Below are positions 46,901-59,435 of a DNA stretch of 64,000 bases, in pieces. This DNA comes from Brachionus rotundiformis. Lineage: Eukaryota; Rotifera; Eurotatoria; Ploima; Brachionidae. A program made the position numbers and the translations under genes. The notes under the pieces were generated by a model. The model made no database searches, was not told the DNA's origin, and saw only the letters and a list, made by a program, of their open reading frames with translations. The first letter of the stretch is position 1, and every line of letters begins with the position of its first letter. The stretch spans positions 248,001 through 312,000 of the forward strand of contig JAESIW010000090.1 of assembly GCA_016802295.1 (NCBI GenBank), read 5' to 3'.

Positions 46901-49900
46901 ACAATATTGAAAAAGTATGGACTAGAGAGGAAAAAGAAAAGTTCTATTTGAAAATAAAACCAGCGAATGATTACCAAATAAAGCTATTGAGCAAATCAGA
47001 GCCTTTTATAATGGAATTTTTTGACAAAAATAACCAAATTGACTTTCAATTTAACCAAATTATAAACCGAATGGTTCAAACTGACTACGAGACCCAGTCC
47101 TTAATGAACACATTGGGTCAAGAGTTTAAAATAAACAATTTTATTGGCAAAATTGACTTGGACACACTTAAAATATGCGTCCAGTCGGACAAATTGTTTG
47201 ACAATTTGGTCAATTTTAGTCAAAAAATAAGCGAATTTGTAAAATCAAATGACCAACGAGTCAAATTGCTTAAACATGGTGATATGTATTTGTCGCGTAC
47301 CAGAAGCCAAAAGTTCCTAAACTCAATAGGCGATGCAAAGATGCGCGAATTTGTGCGCGCATTTTACTCACGTGTTCTAATAAGACAAAAAAATGAGCAT
47401 GCCAACATCTATTACATAGACTTGGGACTCGAAGATACTCTCATCCTAAACGAACAACAGTCTACAAATGATTACAAATTTTTGGCTCTACCGCTACAGT
47501 TTAAGCTACAGCCGCAGTTTATTTATGAATTGAAGCCAAACAAGGCTAGTTATTTGAAAAAATTTATCTCGGCCAGCAAGCATAGTGACTTTGTTGATGC
47601 CGAGTTGATTGAAGAGAATCTAAACTTTTTTAAAAATGGAAAATTTTTTCTTGACTTTTCCCAAGCGTTTAGTCTGAGCGAAATAAGCAATCAGGCCGAG
47701 TTTATAAGTGTGCTAAATGGCAAGAATCTAATAGACCTGGTCATAGAGCAAAGTTTTAAGAATATCGGCCAGTATTCATTTTTGTCACTAATTAGTCATG
47801 TTAATTCCATAGAGGACTTTTACATACAAAAAATGAACATGGAACATTTGCTCAAGGAGCTACAAGAGACCATACAGCTCAAGGTTCAGGCCAACAAGCT
47901 TCAGCACATTGGGTGCATTGAAACGAACAGGCTGTGTGTGGCAGCGTTTGAGGACGGCTTCTACTATCGTGCCAAAATAATCAACCATTCGACAGACTAC
48001 GTTGAGGTATTCTACATGGACTATGGAAATACAGCTAAAGTTAGACACACTGATCTGAGAGAAATAACGCCAGATCTAGTCGACAGATTTCCAAGAAATT
48101 TTGCCATCAATTGTCGACTGGACCTGGCCTATGCGCCTATTAATGACGAGCTAGAGCTAATGAACTCGTTTTTAATCGAGCTACTGGACGAGGGCAGATT
48201 TGATGTCAAGGTCAAAACAAGACTTACAGACAACAGATACAACGATTCAGGTTTTTATCTAGTCGAAATGTTTGATGCTCAGAGTAAAGAAAATGTCATT
48301 GATATGTTTAAAAAGAAGCTTATTGGAGAAATAAATCAGGCCAGTTGTGTACAGTTTAATGGCACGGTAAGCGACAGCCTTGAAGATGACGACAATGCCA
48401 TTGCCGAGTCTCTTAACAACGACACGACCATGAATGCCACAACCAATGAGTCAATATTTGCACCAAAGAGTTTTGTTACCAGAAATGATGAGTGGGAAAC
48501 TACTGATATTGAGAAAAAAAATTATGATGCCTATGATGAAACGCTGACAAGAACAATGATGGATAGCAGGGTTGAAGAGGAGGACTCGAATGAAAAAAGC
48601 GAATTGTACAGCACAGCCAATTCGAGTCAGTTGGAAAAGTCTCTGGATGAAGATAATCTACTATTTAAGGATTGTATTATAGCTTTTATGCATTCAAGTG
48701 AGGATTTTTTTATACAGAAAAGCAGTTTTGACACAGAAATAGAAAAAATACAACCAATAATTGATAATTGTTTGGATATGTTCAAAAGGAGCGAGTCGGA
48801 TATGTGCATTGGACAGTTTAAGCAAGATGGTTTGTTCTATAGATGCAAAATAATGCAGTGGCTTAGTGAGAGAAGAGAAGCCTTTTGTGAACTGATAGAC
48901 TTTGGCAATAGGGATTATATAGACTTTGATACAATTACCAAAATGAGTGATGAGTTGGTTGATGTCGAGCCGTTGGCCATTAATTGTTCGCTTGGCTTCG
49001 AGCTCAGCGCTGACTCTCAGGCTCTTGCAAATCTGAATGATTTAGTCAATTTGGAGGTAAAGTTTGACTGTAGATTCAAAACAGACCCATCTAAGACCAG
49101 TGGTCCTGCTCTAGTCGAGCTTTCCATAGCCAAAAATGGTCTTGTGATCACCAAAGAACTGCTACAAGACAAAAATTTTATGTCAAGAATCAATCAGGAA
49201 ATTCTAAAAAGCGCCTGCAACGAATACTATGATATAAATTCAGGCTGTAAGACGGACGTCCTTAAGTCAGATCGTCAAGCCAATAATGATGATGATGACG
49301 ATCGAAAAGAACTATCCTCAAACACATTGCCGTCACACAATTTCAAGACTTCTACACAAATCAACATGATCGAGAGTGTAGCACCCTCGAGTGAATCTAA
49401 CTCGAACACAAATTCTCCTAGTGATGCATTGTTCGGAGCAGTAGAAAATTTACACGAGAGCGTAGATCACCCTAAAAACGAAACAGTGTTAGATAGTGAC
49501 GAACTATCCTCCTGGTCTCGGAATAATTCAACTATCGATAACACTGCTGTTCACCCCAAAAATGAAACAGTGCTCGATGATGATGAACTATCCTCCTGGT
49601 CTCGGAATAATTCAACTATCAATAGCACTGCTGCACACCCCAAAAATGAAACAGTGCTCGATGATGATGAACTATCCTCCTGGTCTCGGAATGATTCAAC
49701 TATCGATAACACTGCTGCACACCCCAAAAACGAAACAGTAGATTATGTGGAAGACAGTCAATGGAGCCAACAGTCAATTAACGAAAGCAGCCATCCTATA
49801 AATAAAACGGCTGACTTTGTCGAGGATAGTAATTGGAGCAGGGCGGAGTCAACACTGGAACAGAGTAAGCATACTAGCATTGAGAACAATTCGTACATAA

Positions 49901-52900
49901 GTCACTCGATTAGAGAGGCCTCAGCGTGGATCGAGGATCCGGATCAGTCTAATTTTGTGTACACACAACATTTGAAAAAAACACGCTCTAATCTGGACAC
50001 TACCAGGACTGAAGAGTGTGCTGAGTATACACAAACTTTAAATGGATACGTAATACACGTGAATTCAATGGACGAGTTTTACTTTCAAGCCGAGGACGCT
50101 GACTTAAAGCTGATGAATATGAGAGATGCAATTGAAAATTGTAAAAAGAAATTTGACAAGCCAGTCAAAGTGGGCGATATGTGCGTGGCTAGGTACCACG
50201 TGGACGAGCAGCTGTACAGAGCACAGGTCATAGACGTAAAGACAGCTCCTCTTAACCTAAATCAGTCAATGAACTCATCTCTCAAACAACCAGAGCAAAC
50301 TGTTCGCATACGCTACATAGACTACGGCAACGAAGGCTACATTAATGCATACGAATTGTTCAAGTGCGAGTCTGAAATCAAACAAATCGAACCATTAGCT
50401 ATCAATTGTAAGCTAAATCTAAATAAAAAATTGTCCAAATTGATAACTAAACTCAACGAGCAAAACAAAGACATGTCTGGCATTGTCCAATACTTTAAAG
50501 TGCTAACCGGTCGACATAAAGTTACAATCAAAGTGCTTAAACAGTTGGAATTTGATTTTAGATCATGTAGGGTTGACTTGTTCGTTCAAGATGAAAATAT
50601 ATGCGACACTTTGGTTAGCGAAGCGCTAGCGTGTTTATCTGCAGAGTCTGGACCAACTGAGCCTCTGCAAATAAAAGTGAATACACAAGAGAATAGTGAA
50701 TTCGATGCTCATGTCCTAAATGTGACACCTGAATTCACCAAAACGATTAAGATTAAGAATTTAAAAATTTTGAGCAAAATAGACGAACTCTTAGAATCGC
50801 TGATGGAACAGACCGTCGAGTCATTTGATCTAAACAAGCACAGCCAATGTATAGCTCAGGTTGGATCCGATTTTATCAATTCCTTTAAATTGGACCAACC
50901 TTATGTACGCGCCAGCTTGATTAACAAAACTGGCGAGTTTTTTGAATGTAATTTAGTCGACTTGGACCATAAAGCCATGCTTCCTGTCCATGATTTATAT
51001 CCCTCGAGTCAATTTGTGAACAAAATTCAGACTGCTTGCGAAAAGTACGACCTCAAATTGAACAATAGCGACTGTATTCTTGTCCTAACATCGGACCAAA
51101 AGATGCAATTACAGCAAATTTTTAAAGACCTAATCGACTATCAAGTCAGCTCAAGCGCCAATTTAAAAGTAATAATTTTTTTCTATATTCAAATCCTGTT
51201 AAAAGTCACTATTTCATACTTTATTATGTCAACTTTTATTTTATTATAAAAGGGATAGAAGTTATTACCGTAGGCCAACTGGGTTAGTCAATATTGGTCA
51301 GAGTAAAATTTTTAATCAAATTTCATTTTTCAGATTTGATCAAGACATTTTTAAATGACAGTCCCTTTTCAAAAATTTTAAAACAAAGCCTTGAAACATT
51401 ACGCAAATATTAAAATCTGATCGAAAATTTTACCTAGCTTAATATTTTCATGAAAGGACTTGTTTAGGTGTGAAATAAAACATGATAAACTGAAAATTGC
51501 AGACATAAAAAATTTAGCTTGACAAATGTGCTTTTGAAATAAAATAGGATAAAAACCGGCATAGTAAAAGTTTTGATCAAATCTGAAAAACGAAATTTGA
51601 TCAAAAATTTTATTTTACCGAAAAAACCTTTTTAGTGGCATATTTAAGTTTATGATCACATTAAAATTATCATGCTCAAAAATTATTTTTTTTTTTAAAT
51701 TTTTCGGAATCTTTTTAATTGAAAAATGTAATGCAGAAATAGATTTTCATGTGTTAAATCATAATCGAGTATTGTGAAAGCATTCTGCATGCAGAACTTT
51801 AAAAATGTGATTCTGCAATAAATTTTGAACATGAACTTCTACTTGCCTTTTTAGTGTGAAATTTGGTACAATAGAGCAGAAAATTATTAAGAGATCACTA
51901 CTTTTTTTCCTATTAATTAAAACTGATCCTGTCAACGCAACATGGTGCATAAATGATGGTTGCATCTGCTGTCAAAGTATTCCAATGATGTTCAAAATCA
52001 AACACATTAAGGTTTAATTTCTGCTTAATTTACAGAGCTCCTCTTGAATGCTGCTTAATTAACTTAATCCTCAAATAAAATAACAAAAATTTTTAGCTAT
52101 CCTTCAAGGCTTTTTAAAAATAAACTACTAAGCATTTTGAAAATCAAAATTGATTAGTATAAAAATTTTGATATTATTTGCTTAAAACTCTTATTTGTTG
52201 TAATCAAAAATATATATCAAATTTAAATAATAGTCAAATATTTAAATTTTTCGCGCCTTCACCTCCAGTTGAATTAAAGCTGGTACTTGACCCAGTGAAC
52301 ATTTGCAATATTTAAGAACTGTCAATTTTTTTGTCTTCGGATAATTTTCCCTGACATAAAATTTCAACTAGTTTTTTAGTTTCTAAAATTAAATAAATAA
52401 TAAAATTGTCCATTTAAAACAGGTATGTGTTCACAAAAAAAAGTGCGTACGCCTCTACAACAATGACGGTCTTGACATCAACACCATATTGGAAATGTGC
52501 ATTAATTTGTTAAGAAACCCTTTGTGCGGACGAGTTGTTCATTGTGATCCTGATTATAGACAATTTGACATATTGAACGAATTGGCCAGCAATGATGTGT
52601 ACAAAAGGGAAATGAGCAAAATATACCACTGCACTGGACTATTCGACTATCAGATCCATGCGGATGATTTAAAATTTAAGATAGGCTCTATGTGCTTGAT
52701 AGACTGTTCGTCAAGCGCTAGCAAAGTGGCTGCGAGCGATTCGGTCTTGTCACTAGCCGAACATGTGATTGAGGAGGAGAAAAGAGAAGAATGGAATAGA
52801 GAAATATGCCGTGGCGTAGTGGTTGACGAACAAGATGAAAAATGTGTTGTTCTCAATTTGGACACTGGAAAACATTTGACAGTGAAAAAAAATCGCCTAA

Positions 52901-55845
52901 GAACTTTAACAGGCAATGAATGGTCCATACGTGTACTGGACAAAATACCATTCATGCTTATCAAATGTAAACAATTGGACACTGTCGAACCACACACACC
53001 AATCCATCGACTCTTACACAAATCACGTTACTACGGTGAAATCGTAAAAATCACCGTGATCGACACATGGACACATGAACTTGACCTCAAAGGCTTGTAC
53101 AAAATAGTCAAAATTCACTCGACCGACTCTGCGCCATTTCAGCCTCCTGTTCAACCTCTGTCCACCTACTACACCCTTAGCCACGTTAACTCACTAAACA
53201 ACTTCTACATACATCCACACGATGTTAACAAACAATTAAAATTTATCCAAGACCAAATCGGACTTGAGTATGGCAAAAAAAAGCTCAAAAATCCGCCCCA
53301 ATTGGGCAAAGTATATGCCGTAAAAGAATCAGACAAATTCTCGCGCGTCATACTCCTCAACACGTATGTATCCGACACATATCAGGCTTTTTTCATCGAC
53401 TACGGCTACACTAGAAAAGTATCGCTATCAAATCTAGCCCCGATCAGCGACACTGTTCAATTAATAGCCCCGCAAGCCATTTGCTGCAAATTGCACGGCC
53501 CCGAGTTCAATCCATCACCTTATCTGGACGCATCTCAGTCAATAAACGAGCCCACACACGACAACACCGTCCTAAACGAACAATTCAAACAACTGGTACA
53601 AAACCAACCATTCCAAGCTAGCATATACAAACAATGGGTTTTGGACAAAAAAGTGGTCAATTTTGTGCCCTTACAATCGGACAACTTGAAGCCAATTGAA
53701 ATAGTAATGCATCTAAATGGACAAAATGTGACCGATTGTCTTAAACAAACAAGCCAATTGAAAGCACAGTGTAGGCTCCAAAGAGACAAAGAGTACACGT
53801 TCAAGTTCATTGATTATGTGACATCGGACGAGTTTAGTGCAAGTCTGATGGACAAGGATCATTTGTACGCGGCTATAAAAGATGCCATTGCTGAAAGCGG
53901 GTCTGCTCGGCTGGGCGGCCAAGAGATCCGAGTGGGAGCTGTGTGCGTACACAAGGCTAGACAAGCCAGAGCACTGGTTCTCGACTTGTTTAAAATAAAG
54001 TCCGAGCTAAGCATAAAACTAGAGCTGATTGACTATGGTCAAGTGATTTATGCCAAATTGGACGATGTGGCCAAGATGCCAGACAGTTTGTACAAATTTG
54101 AACCACTGGCTTACACGCTAAGTCTCTCGTCAGGCATTTTAAATAGTCTTGTTTGCTCTTGTAAACAGTTGACCGTTAGAATAAGGACGCTTGTCAAGGA
54201 CAAAGTGTACACGGCCGAGCTGATTCGGCCGGACTTGCTTGCCGACTTGTGCGAACCAAAGTGTCTCATATACAACCAAGTTAAGCTCGAGCTGAACTTG
54301 CCAATCAAAGTTATGCTGACCAATGTGGACACGGCCAAGCACTTTGGCATTGTTCAAATGGCCAATAGTGAAAAAAGAATTGCGTTTATTGGCAAATTTC
54401 ACCAATGGCACAAAGAGAACAAGTCGAGTTTGGTGCGACTTGGCGGCGATGTGAGGTGTCAACCATGCGCCATCAACTCGATACAAATGGGCAAATGGGC
54501 GCGTGGCCTAGTGGTCCAATGCGACCTAAAGGCCAACATGTCCAACGTCTACTTGGTCGACTTTTGCAAGACGTTGACCGTGGGCAACGAGCGATTGTAC
54601 CGCATAGAACGCGACGAGTTCCTCAACGAGCCGACATATGTGCACAGATGCTTTCTACACGAGGAACAAGAGCAGCTGACACGCTTCTCCAGCTACATAG
54701 ACATGCTCAAGAGCAGTCCGAGCGACTCGTCCGGCGTGGACAATCTGGAAATAGTTATCGAGTGCATGAACAAGACAAAGACCCGACTTCACCTACAATC
54801 GAGCATAGACAACTACCAATACGAGATCAAGGTGCTGGACGTCAAGCGTGTGCAATCGTTTGTGCCACAGTCGCCCAATTGCATGCTCAACAACTCGGCC
54901 AAGATCAACCTGTGCCACAAACAGGTCAAGTACTCGAACTCGTTCCAGGACGAGACCACAGAGAACATTCTATGCTCGACATACAAAGAAAACTATCTCA
55001 TAAACGAGTCCAGGTGCTTGACACTGACTCACAGCGAGCACAGAAACAACGACTATCAATCGGACACTTTTTCTGCCATCACCGAGTCGACACGCATACA
55101 AACACTGCACGACACGGACAATTTAACTTTGTGCGATTCGCACAAACGCGAACAAACATCCAACTGGATCAAGGACCTGGACGAACACGATCAAGACAAA
55201 TTTAAGCTATACGCTAATTTGGACACGGACCAAAGATCGGTAAGTGTGTGCCTGGTGTCGAATGGATTCGAGCCGGATGAGTTCACGTGCCAGAGAGTCG
55301 AGCTGAAGAGCTCGTATGAAAAACTACAGCTGGCCATGAACGACTACTATCAGAGAATAGTCGACGCGTCAAAGAGCCTCGAAAAAGACAGGACTGCTTA
55401 TGCCAATTCAGGTCTGTCCGATAGCATGGAATCGGTTAATTTATTTGCCAATTGCTTCAGAGCTGGTGACTACTGTGCGGCCTATTTGGACAACTCGTGG
55501 GCCAGATGTCTCGTGCTGGAGGTCAGTGGGCGCACGGCCAGCCTAGAGTGTGTCGACACTGGACTCAAGCAAGAGCTCAATGTGGCCAAATTGGAAAAGT
55601 TGGCCGACAATTTTAAGATCATGCCGCCCTATTGCATCAAGTGTAAGCTCGCTGGTCTTGACTCGTCCAGCTTGTTGAATCTGGACTTTGGGGCCATTGC
55701 CAAGTTTAAAAGCTGTGCACCTAGCAAACAACTCACTGCAGATATCATCAATGTTATCAAAGAAGAATCAACTGGTCAAGCTATTTATGAGATTGATTTG
55801 TACATAGATAAAGTAAATGTGCTTGATTTATGGAACAGAAAATAG
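43920..55845 (+). CDS. Giant multi-Tudor domain protein (about 15 Tudor repeats), three exons
   Basis: Exons 43920-44059, 44121-51168 and 52423-55845 join in phase to 3536 residues. The 7-kb second exon is open throughout. About 15 Tudor cores can be counted, each around an (F/Y)-x-D-x-G-(N/R/Q) strand: YIDTGRT, FVDYGNE, LVDTGRT, FVDFGNC, LIDYGQR, YIDLGLE, YMDYGNT, LIDFGNR, YIDYGNE, LVDLDHK, LDTGKH, FIDYGYT, LIDYGQV, LVDFCKT and CVDTGLK. Most have the extended (eTud) SN-like flank with CKL/CRL strands. No helicase, KH or MYND domain was found, so it is closest to Drosophila Tudor-type scaffolds. Those bind symmetrically dimethylated arginines on Piwi proteins and organise germ granules. An acidic, Ser/Asn-rich region (about 1700-2000) contains 28-residue tandem repeats. 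Several later repeats lack the aromatic or Asn residues, so not all will bind methyl-arginine. The second intron (1254 bp) holds inverted repeats. Confidence 0.92.
49468..49788 (+). repeat. 84-bp tandem repeats inside the multi-Tudor coding sequence
   Basis: Three nearly identical in-frame 84-bp units (49468-49551, 49552-49635, 49636-49719) encode HPKNETVLDDDELSSWSRNN plus eight residues. Two degenerate units follow (HPKNETVDYVEDSQWSQ and HPINKTADFVEDSNWSR). The units are acidic, each with a Trp-Ser motif, and lie in a linker between Tudor domains. Confidence 0.95.
51303..51617. repeat. Inverted repeat in multi-Tudor intron 2
   Basis: Arms of about 45 bp at 51303-51346 and 51570-51617 are near-complementary; the shared core includes TTTTTCAGATTTGATCAA and ATCAAATTTC. 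The 220-bp spacer is AT-rich and encodes nothing. It could be a foldback element. Confidence 0.7.
51853..51975 (+). repeat. Solo end of the inverted-repeat element family
   Basis: GTGTGAAATTTGGTACAATA, later GATCCTGTCAACGCAACATG and GTGCATAAATGATGG, match the left ends of the elements at 27582 and 31268. No clear opposite end is visible. Confidence 0.5.
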
Positions 55846-55999
55846 TTTTAAATTGATAAATAAAAAAAAAAATAATTTTTTTTGTATATTTATTTTTCAC
55901 ATATAAATTTTTTTCTTCTCAATTAAATTGACTTTTTTTTGTCGACCGATATTAAATTAATAAATTTTGATTTTGAATTAATGTCAATTTTTTTTTTGA

Positions 56000-56760
56000 A
56001 TCAGTGGCAGATGTTGATTTGAGACAGAATTTTTTGACTGACCGGTGGTCTGACCACGAGTCAGTTACTTTTATTCAAACATTAAAAAAATTAAATTAAA
56101 TTTTAGGTATATTAACTCATCATGGCTTTCAGTTTTTAGTCGTGTTCCTCAAGTCTCTGTTTTGGACTAGCTTACTGTTCATTATTTATATCAATGAAAT
56201 GCTTGAACTAATTGAAAATGATTGTAAAGCCTATGCAGACGGCCGCTATCGCTTTAATAAAAAATTTTTCGTCGAACTTGAAACTTCAACGTGATGTAGA
56301 TAAAATTTGTGGATCTAGAAATATTAATAAAACATGATATGAAATGAGACATTCAAGTTAGACACAGTGTTGCTAAAGCGAATAAGATGTTGGGTTTGAT
56401 TAGATAATCGTTTAAATTCCTTTACAAAAACAACACTTAACTTTTAAACCACATATAGAATATGCCATTAGCTAATGGTATTCTTACTGTAATAAATGAG
56501 TTGGTAAAAGTGCTAAGAAGAGCGACCATACTGATACCTGAGTTGAGAACATTAAGTTATACTGACAGGTTAAAAATAATCAATTTGACCAATCTTCAAA
56601 CGAGAAGGCAGAGAGGAGATCTTATCCAAATGTTCAAAATTGTTAATAATTTAGAGACGCTTGTTTGTATGCTCAAAGCAGGAAATATAGCCTCAGATCT
56701 CATAATAGAACCATTTTTAGAGAGAAAATGAAGTATTTTCAACCAAGATTTAATTTAATT
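56000..56760 (+). pseudogene. Decayed non-LTR retrotransposon reverse transcriptase fragment
   Basis: Pieces in shifting frames match the end of a Jockey/CR1-type reverse transcriptase: LLFIIYINEMLELIE and KAYADG (in place of YADD) near 56160-56240, then VLRRATILIPELRTLSY and RRQRGDLIQMFKIVNN at 56510-56650. The latter is the well-conserved C-terminal region after the RT domain. Stops and frameshifts separate the blocks and the 5' part is missing, so it is inactive. Confidence 0.8.
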
Positions 56761-56821
56761 TCCTTAAAAACAGAATCACGACAAGTTGTTCCATATGATA
56801 TGGAAATATGATATACAAGTT

Positions 56822-56852
56822 GTAATTGTTCCATATGATATGGAACAATTAC
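56822..56852. repeat. 31-bp near-perfect palindrome
   Basis: Fifteen-base arms (GTAATTGTTCCATAT and its complement) flank a single G. A partial copy of the same sequence (TTGTTCCATATGATATGGAA) lies about 40 bp upstream. Confidence 0.85.
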
Positions 56853-57720
56853 TTGTACTACACTTAAAAATTATTTGTCTCATTTTTGACACAAGTTTAA
56901 AACTCAATATTTAGATAAAAAATCTTAAATAAATATTTTACATTTTAAAATGGATAGAAAAAATAGACTTTATAAGAACAAAACAAATAGAGTTCTGTAG
57001 TATTTAAGCAATGAAAAGCACAAAAAATGTATTATTTTAACAGAGTGGATGTTTCGCTGCAATTATTTTAGATTCAAACTCATCTAAATTTAAGACATCT
57101 AATGAAAATTTGGTAAAAGTTAGACTCAAATCAATCGATGAATAAACTGTTTCTTCATTTTCAAATTTGTCAATTTAAATACTTAACTTTTATAAATTAA
57201 TTAAATAAAAGACTCTCTTATAAAATAAAATCTATTCTGTTTATATATTTTCAAGTGATAAAAGTGTAATAAGCCCAATTTATATTGTAGAAAAATACAA
57301 AATATTTTCATTCATACATATTCATGGTTTTGCCAAAATTCCAAGTTAGCAAGAATTTTTTTTACTACATATATTTATTCACATAGTTAAAATATAAGTA
57401 CTTTTGCCAAGTTAAATATCAAATTTTCAACCAGATAACTTTCAATTATGAATTTTTTTGTTATCTTGTGTAATGGATGGAAATTTTTTAGTAATAAAAT
57501 AAATTATTTAATTCAAATCTTGACCATTGACTTTATTTGAATAATTTATCAATTATTAACTTTTTAAATAAGAAAAGAATTTTTTAAATATTAATTTATT
57601 AATATCAATTAATTGAAAAAGACATATTGAGTCTGGCCAAGGCTACTACTATTCCATTCTATTAACTTTTCAGATGTGCTATTAACACAATTTTTTAGCT
57701 TTTATTTAAAGATATTAAAT
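56853..57720. other. Intergenic
   Basis: AT-rich DNA after the retrotransposon debris and downstream of the propeller gene. Nothing else recognised. Confidence 0.5.
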
Positions 57721-59268
57721 TCAATTTTGACTGATATAAAGTTTTTTCAAAATATCTATGTAGGCCAATTTACCATCTTTTAAAACTTTGGCATACCAAA
57801 CATTTGGAATATTTATTTCATATTGAAGGTTTAACTTTGAATTCCAAATTCTTACCATATTACTAAGTAAGCCAACAGTCAGAAAGTCGTTATTTGGGCA
57901 AATTTGAATTGATTTAAATGCTTCATTCTGACACTTTTTGACAATATATTCTGCACTGATCACATTCCAAACACATATTTTTCCATCATCCATTCCGGCA
58001 ACTACTTCACATTCACTTAATCTTTCAATAACACTCACTCTACCAGTTGTCTTTATCGAATCCAGTAGTGTACCATTTTTTAAGCTGTACATAGCTATCT
58101 TGTCAGCATGTCCCGTAACTAATGTATCACTATCAATTGCTTTTAAATCATAAATTGGCTCCGGATTGAAATTTACCAGAATTTTACCATTTTGGTAATT
58201 TCTTACAGTTACTTTGTTATTTATGTCAACTAAGAATAATTTTCCTTCTAATATGTCAGCTTGATTAATCTTGGCCTTGGGACATGAAAATGATCTCATA
58301 GAGTACTCTTTGTTCCATGAAGATACCAATTGAGAATTTTTAATGGTAACTATAGTGTCATCATTATTTAAAAGAATTATCTCAATTCTGGATTTTGGTT
58401 CTAGAAGCGATTTTGATGGATAAACTTTATTTGTTTGAACATTTACAAACAAAAGTTGGTGCTGCTGGTGATGGCAAGTTGAAACTAGCTCACCATTTTC
58501 TAATTCTAAAATCTTAAATAGACCAACTCGGCTAATAAAATTAAATTTTTTTTCATCATGTTTTAATTTTATGTCAATTGGAAAGTCAAGAAATACTTCA
58601 AAACTATCCATAGTACTAATTTTTCCAAATGTTTCCAGTTCGTCAACATCTGGCTCTTTCATACCTTCAATAAATTTAATTTCCTTTAAATTCTGAAACT
58701 TGGTGGATATTTGGCACAATTTATTATCATACAGATTGAGCAAATTATCAGTTAGATCAGTGTAAAAAGATGATTCATCTTTTTTATCTAAGAAAGTAGG
58801 TTCATCAAGATGCTTTCTTATATCATCAGTGTCCACTTCGTTAAATTTAGATCTAATATCATCAATAAAGTCGGTCTCTATTTTATTAATTTGTTCAATT
58901 AGTGCCATGTAATACTCATCAATCAGATTATTAAACTTAGTTTTTAAATATTCTCGTTTTAGATCTATTTGGTTGAGGATGTCCGAAAAGTGGACTTTCA
59001 AATTGTTAGAATCATTTTTCAATGTATCTATTTGGTCACAAGTGTCTTTAATGAAACGTTTTAATTTAGAATATTTTATCTTGTCCAATTTGGCACGATT
59101 TTTTGGCATATCATAACAAGATTTTGAATACAATGAATGATCCCCACAAATTAAGCATTTAATTGCCAAATTTAAGCATTCAATGTGTTCATGGCAAACC
59201 AAATAGCCACATGGTAGATTGAGGAGATCGAACTCTTCCCGTTCAGCTTGACAATATTCACACAACAT
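57721..59268 (-). CDS. RING-like zinc finger, coiled-coil and beta-propeller protein
   Basis: One exon encodes 515 residues. The N-terminus is a RING-like finger: C3, C6, then CGYLVCHEH (20-28), then C38 and C41. The usual zinc-binding His of the C-G-H core is Tyr22, and His28 stands where a Cys is common. Residues about 60-190 are helical, probably a coiled coil (LNQIDLKREYLKTKFNNLI). Residues about 250-515 look like WD40-type blades (AGMDDGKICVWNVISAEYI, LSNMVRIWNSKLN). The plan recalls TRIM-like ubiquitin ligases or invertebrate RING-propeller families. No intron is visible. Whether the finger still binds two zinc ions or supports ligase activity is open. Confidence 0.72.
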   Translation of the reverse strand: MLCEYCQAEREEFDLLNLPCGYLVCHEHIECLNLAIKCLICGDHSLYSKSCYDMPKNRAKLDKIKYSKLKRFIKDTCDQIDTLKNDSNNLKVHFSDILNQIDLKREYLKTKFNNLIDEYYMALIEQINKIETDFIDDIRSKFNEVDTDDIRKHLDEPTFLDKKDESSFYTDLTDNLLNLYDNKLCQISTKFQNLKEIKFIEGMKEPDVDELETFGKISTMDSFEVFLDFPIDIKLKHDEKKFNFISRVGLFKILELENGELVSTCHHQQHQLLFVNVQTNKVYPSKSLLEPKSRIEIILLNNDDTIVTIKNSQLVSSWNKEYSMRSFSCPKAKINQADILEGKLFLVDINNKVTVRNYQNGKILVNFNPEPIYDLKAIDSDTLVTGHADKIAMYSLKNGTLLDSIKTTGRVSVIERLSECEVVAGMDDGKICVWNVISAEYIVKKCQNEAFKSIQICPNNDFLTVGLLSNMVRIWNSKLNLQYEINIPNVWYAKVLKDGKLAYIDILKKLYISQN

Positions 59269-59435
59269 ATTATTAAATTAATTTTTATTTTTAGCTTTAA
59301 TTGCTTTTCTTTCTAATTGCAGCAGCTATAAAAACTCTTTAAGGATAAGTCTATATTCAAAGAAGCCACATAAATGTCTTATCTAAAAAGACCAGAAAAA
59401 TTATTATTAATTTAAAAATTATATTTTTTAATTGA

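Noticed and set aside
54405..55205. Second long plus-strand frame inside the Tudor gene
   Set aside because: Low-complexity Arg/Gln-rich shadow of the Tudor frame with no domain.
44107..55845. Two separate Tudor genes split at 51249 and 52489
   Set aside because: Donor AAA|GTAATA at 51168 and acceptor at 52421-52422 join in phase 0, and the Tudor repeats continue across.
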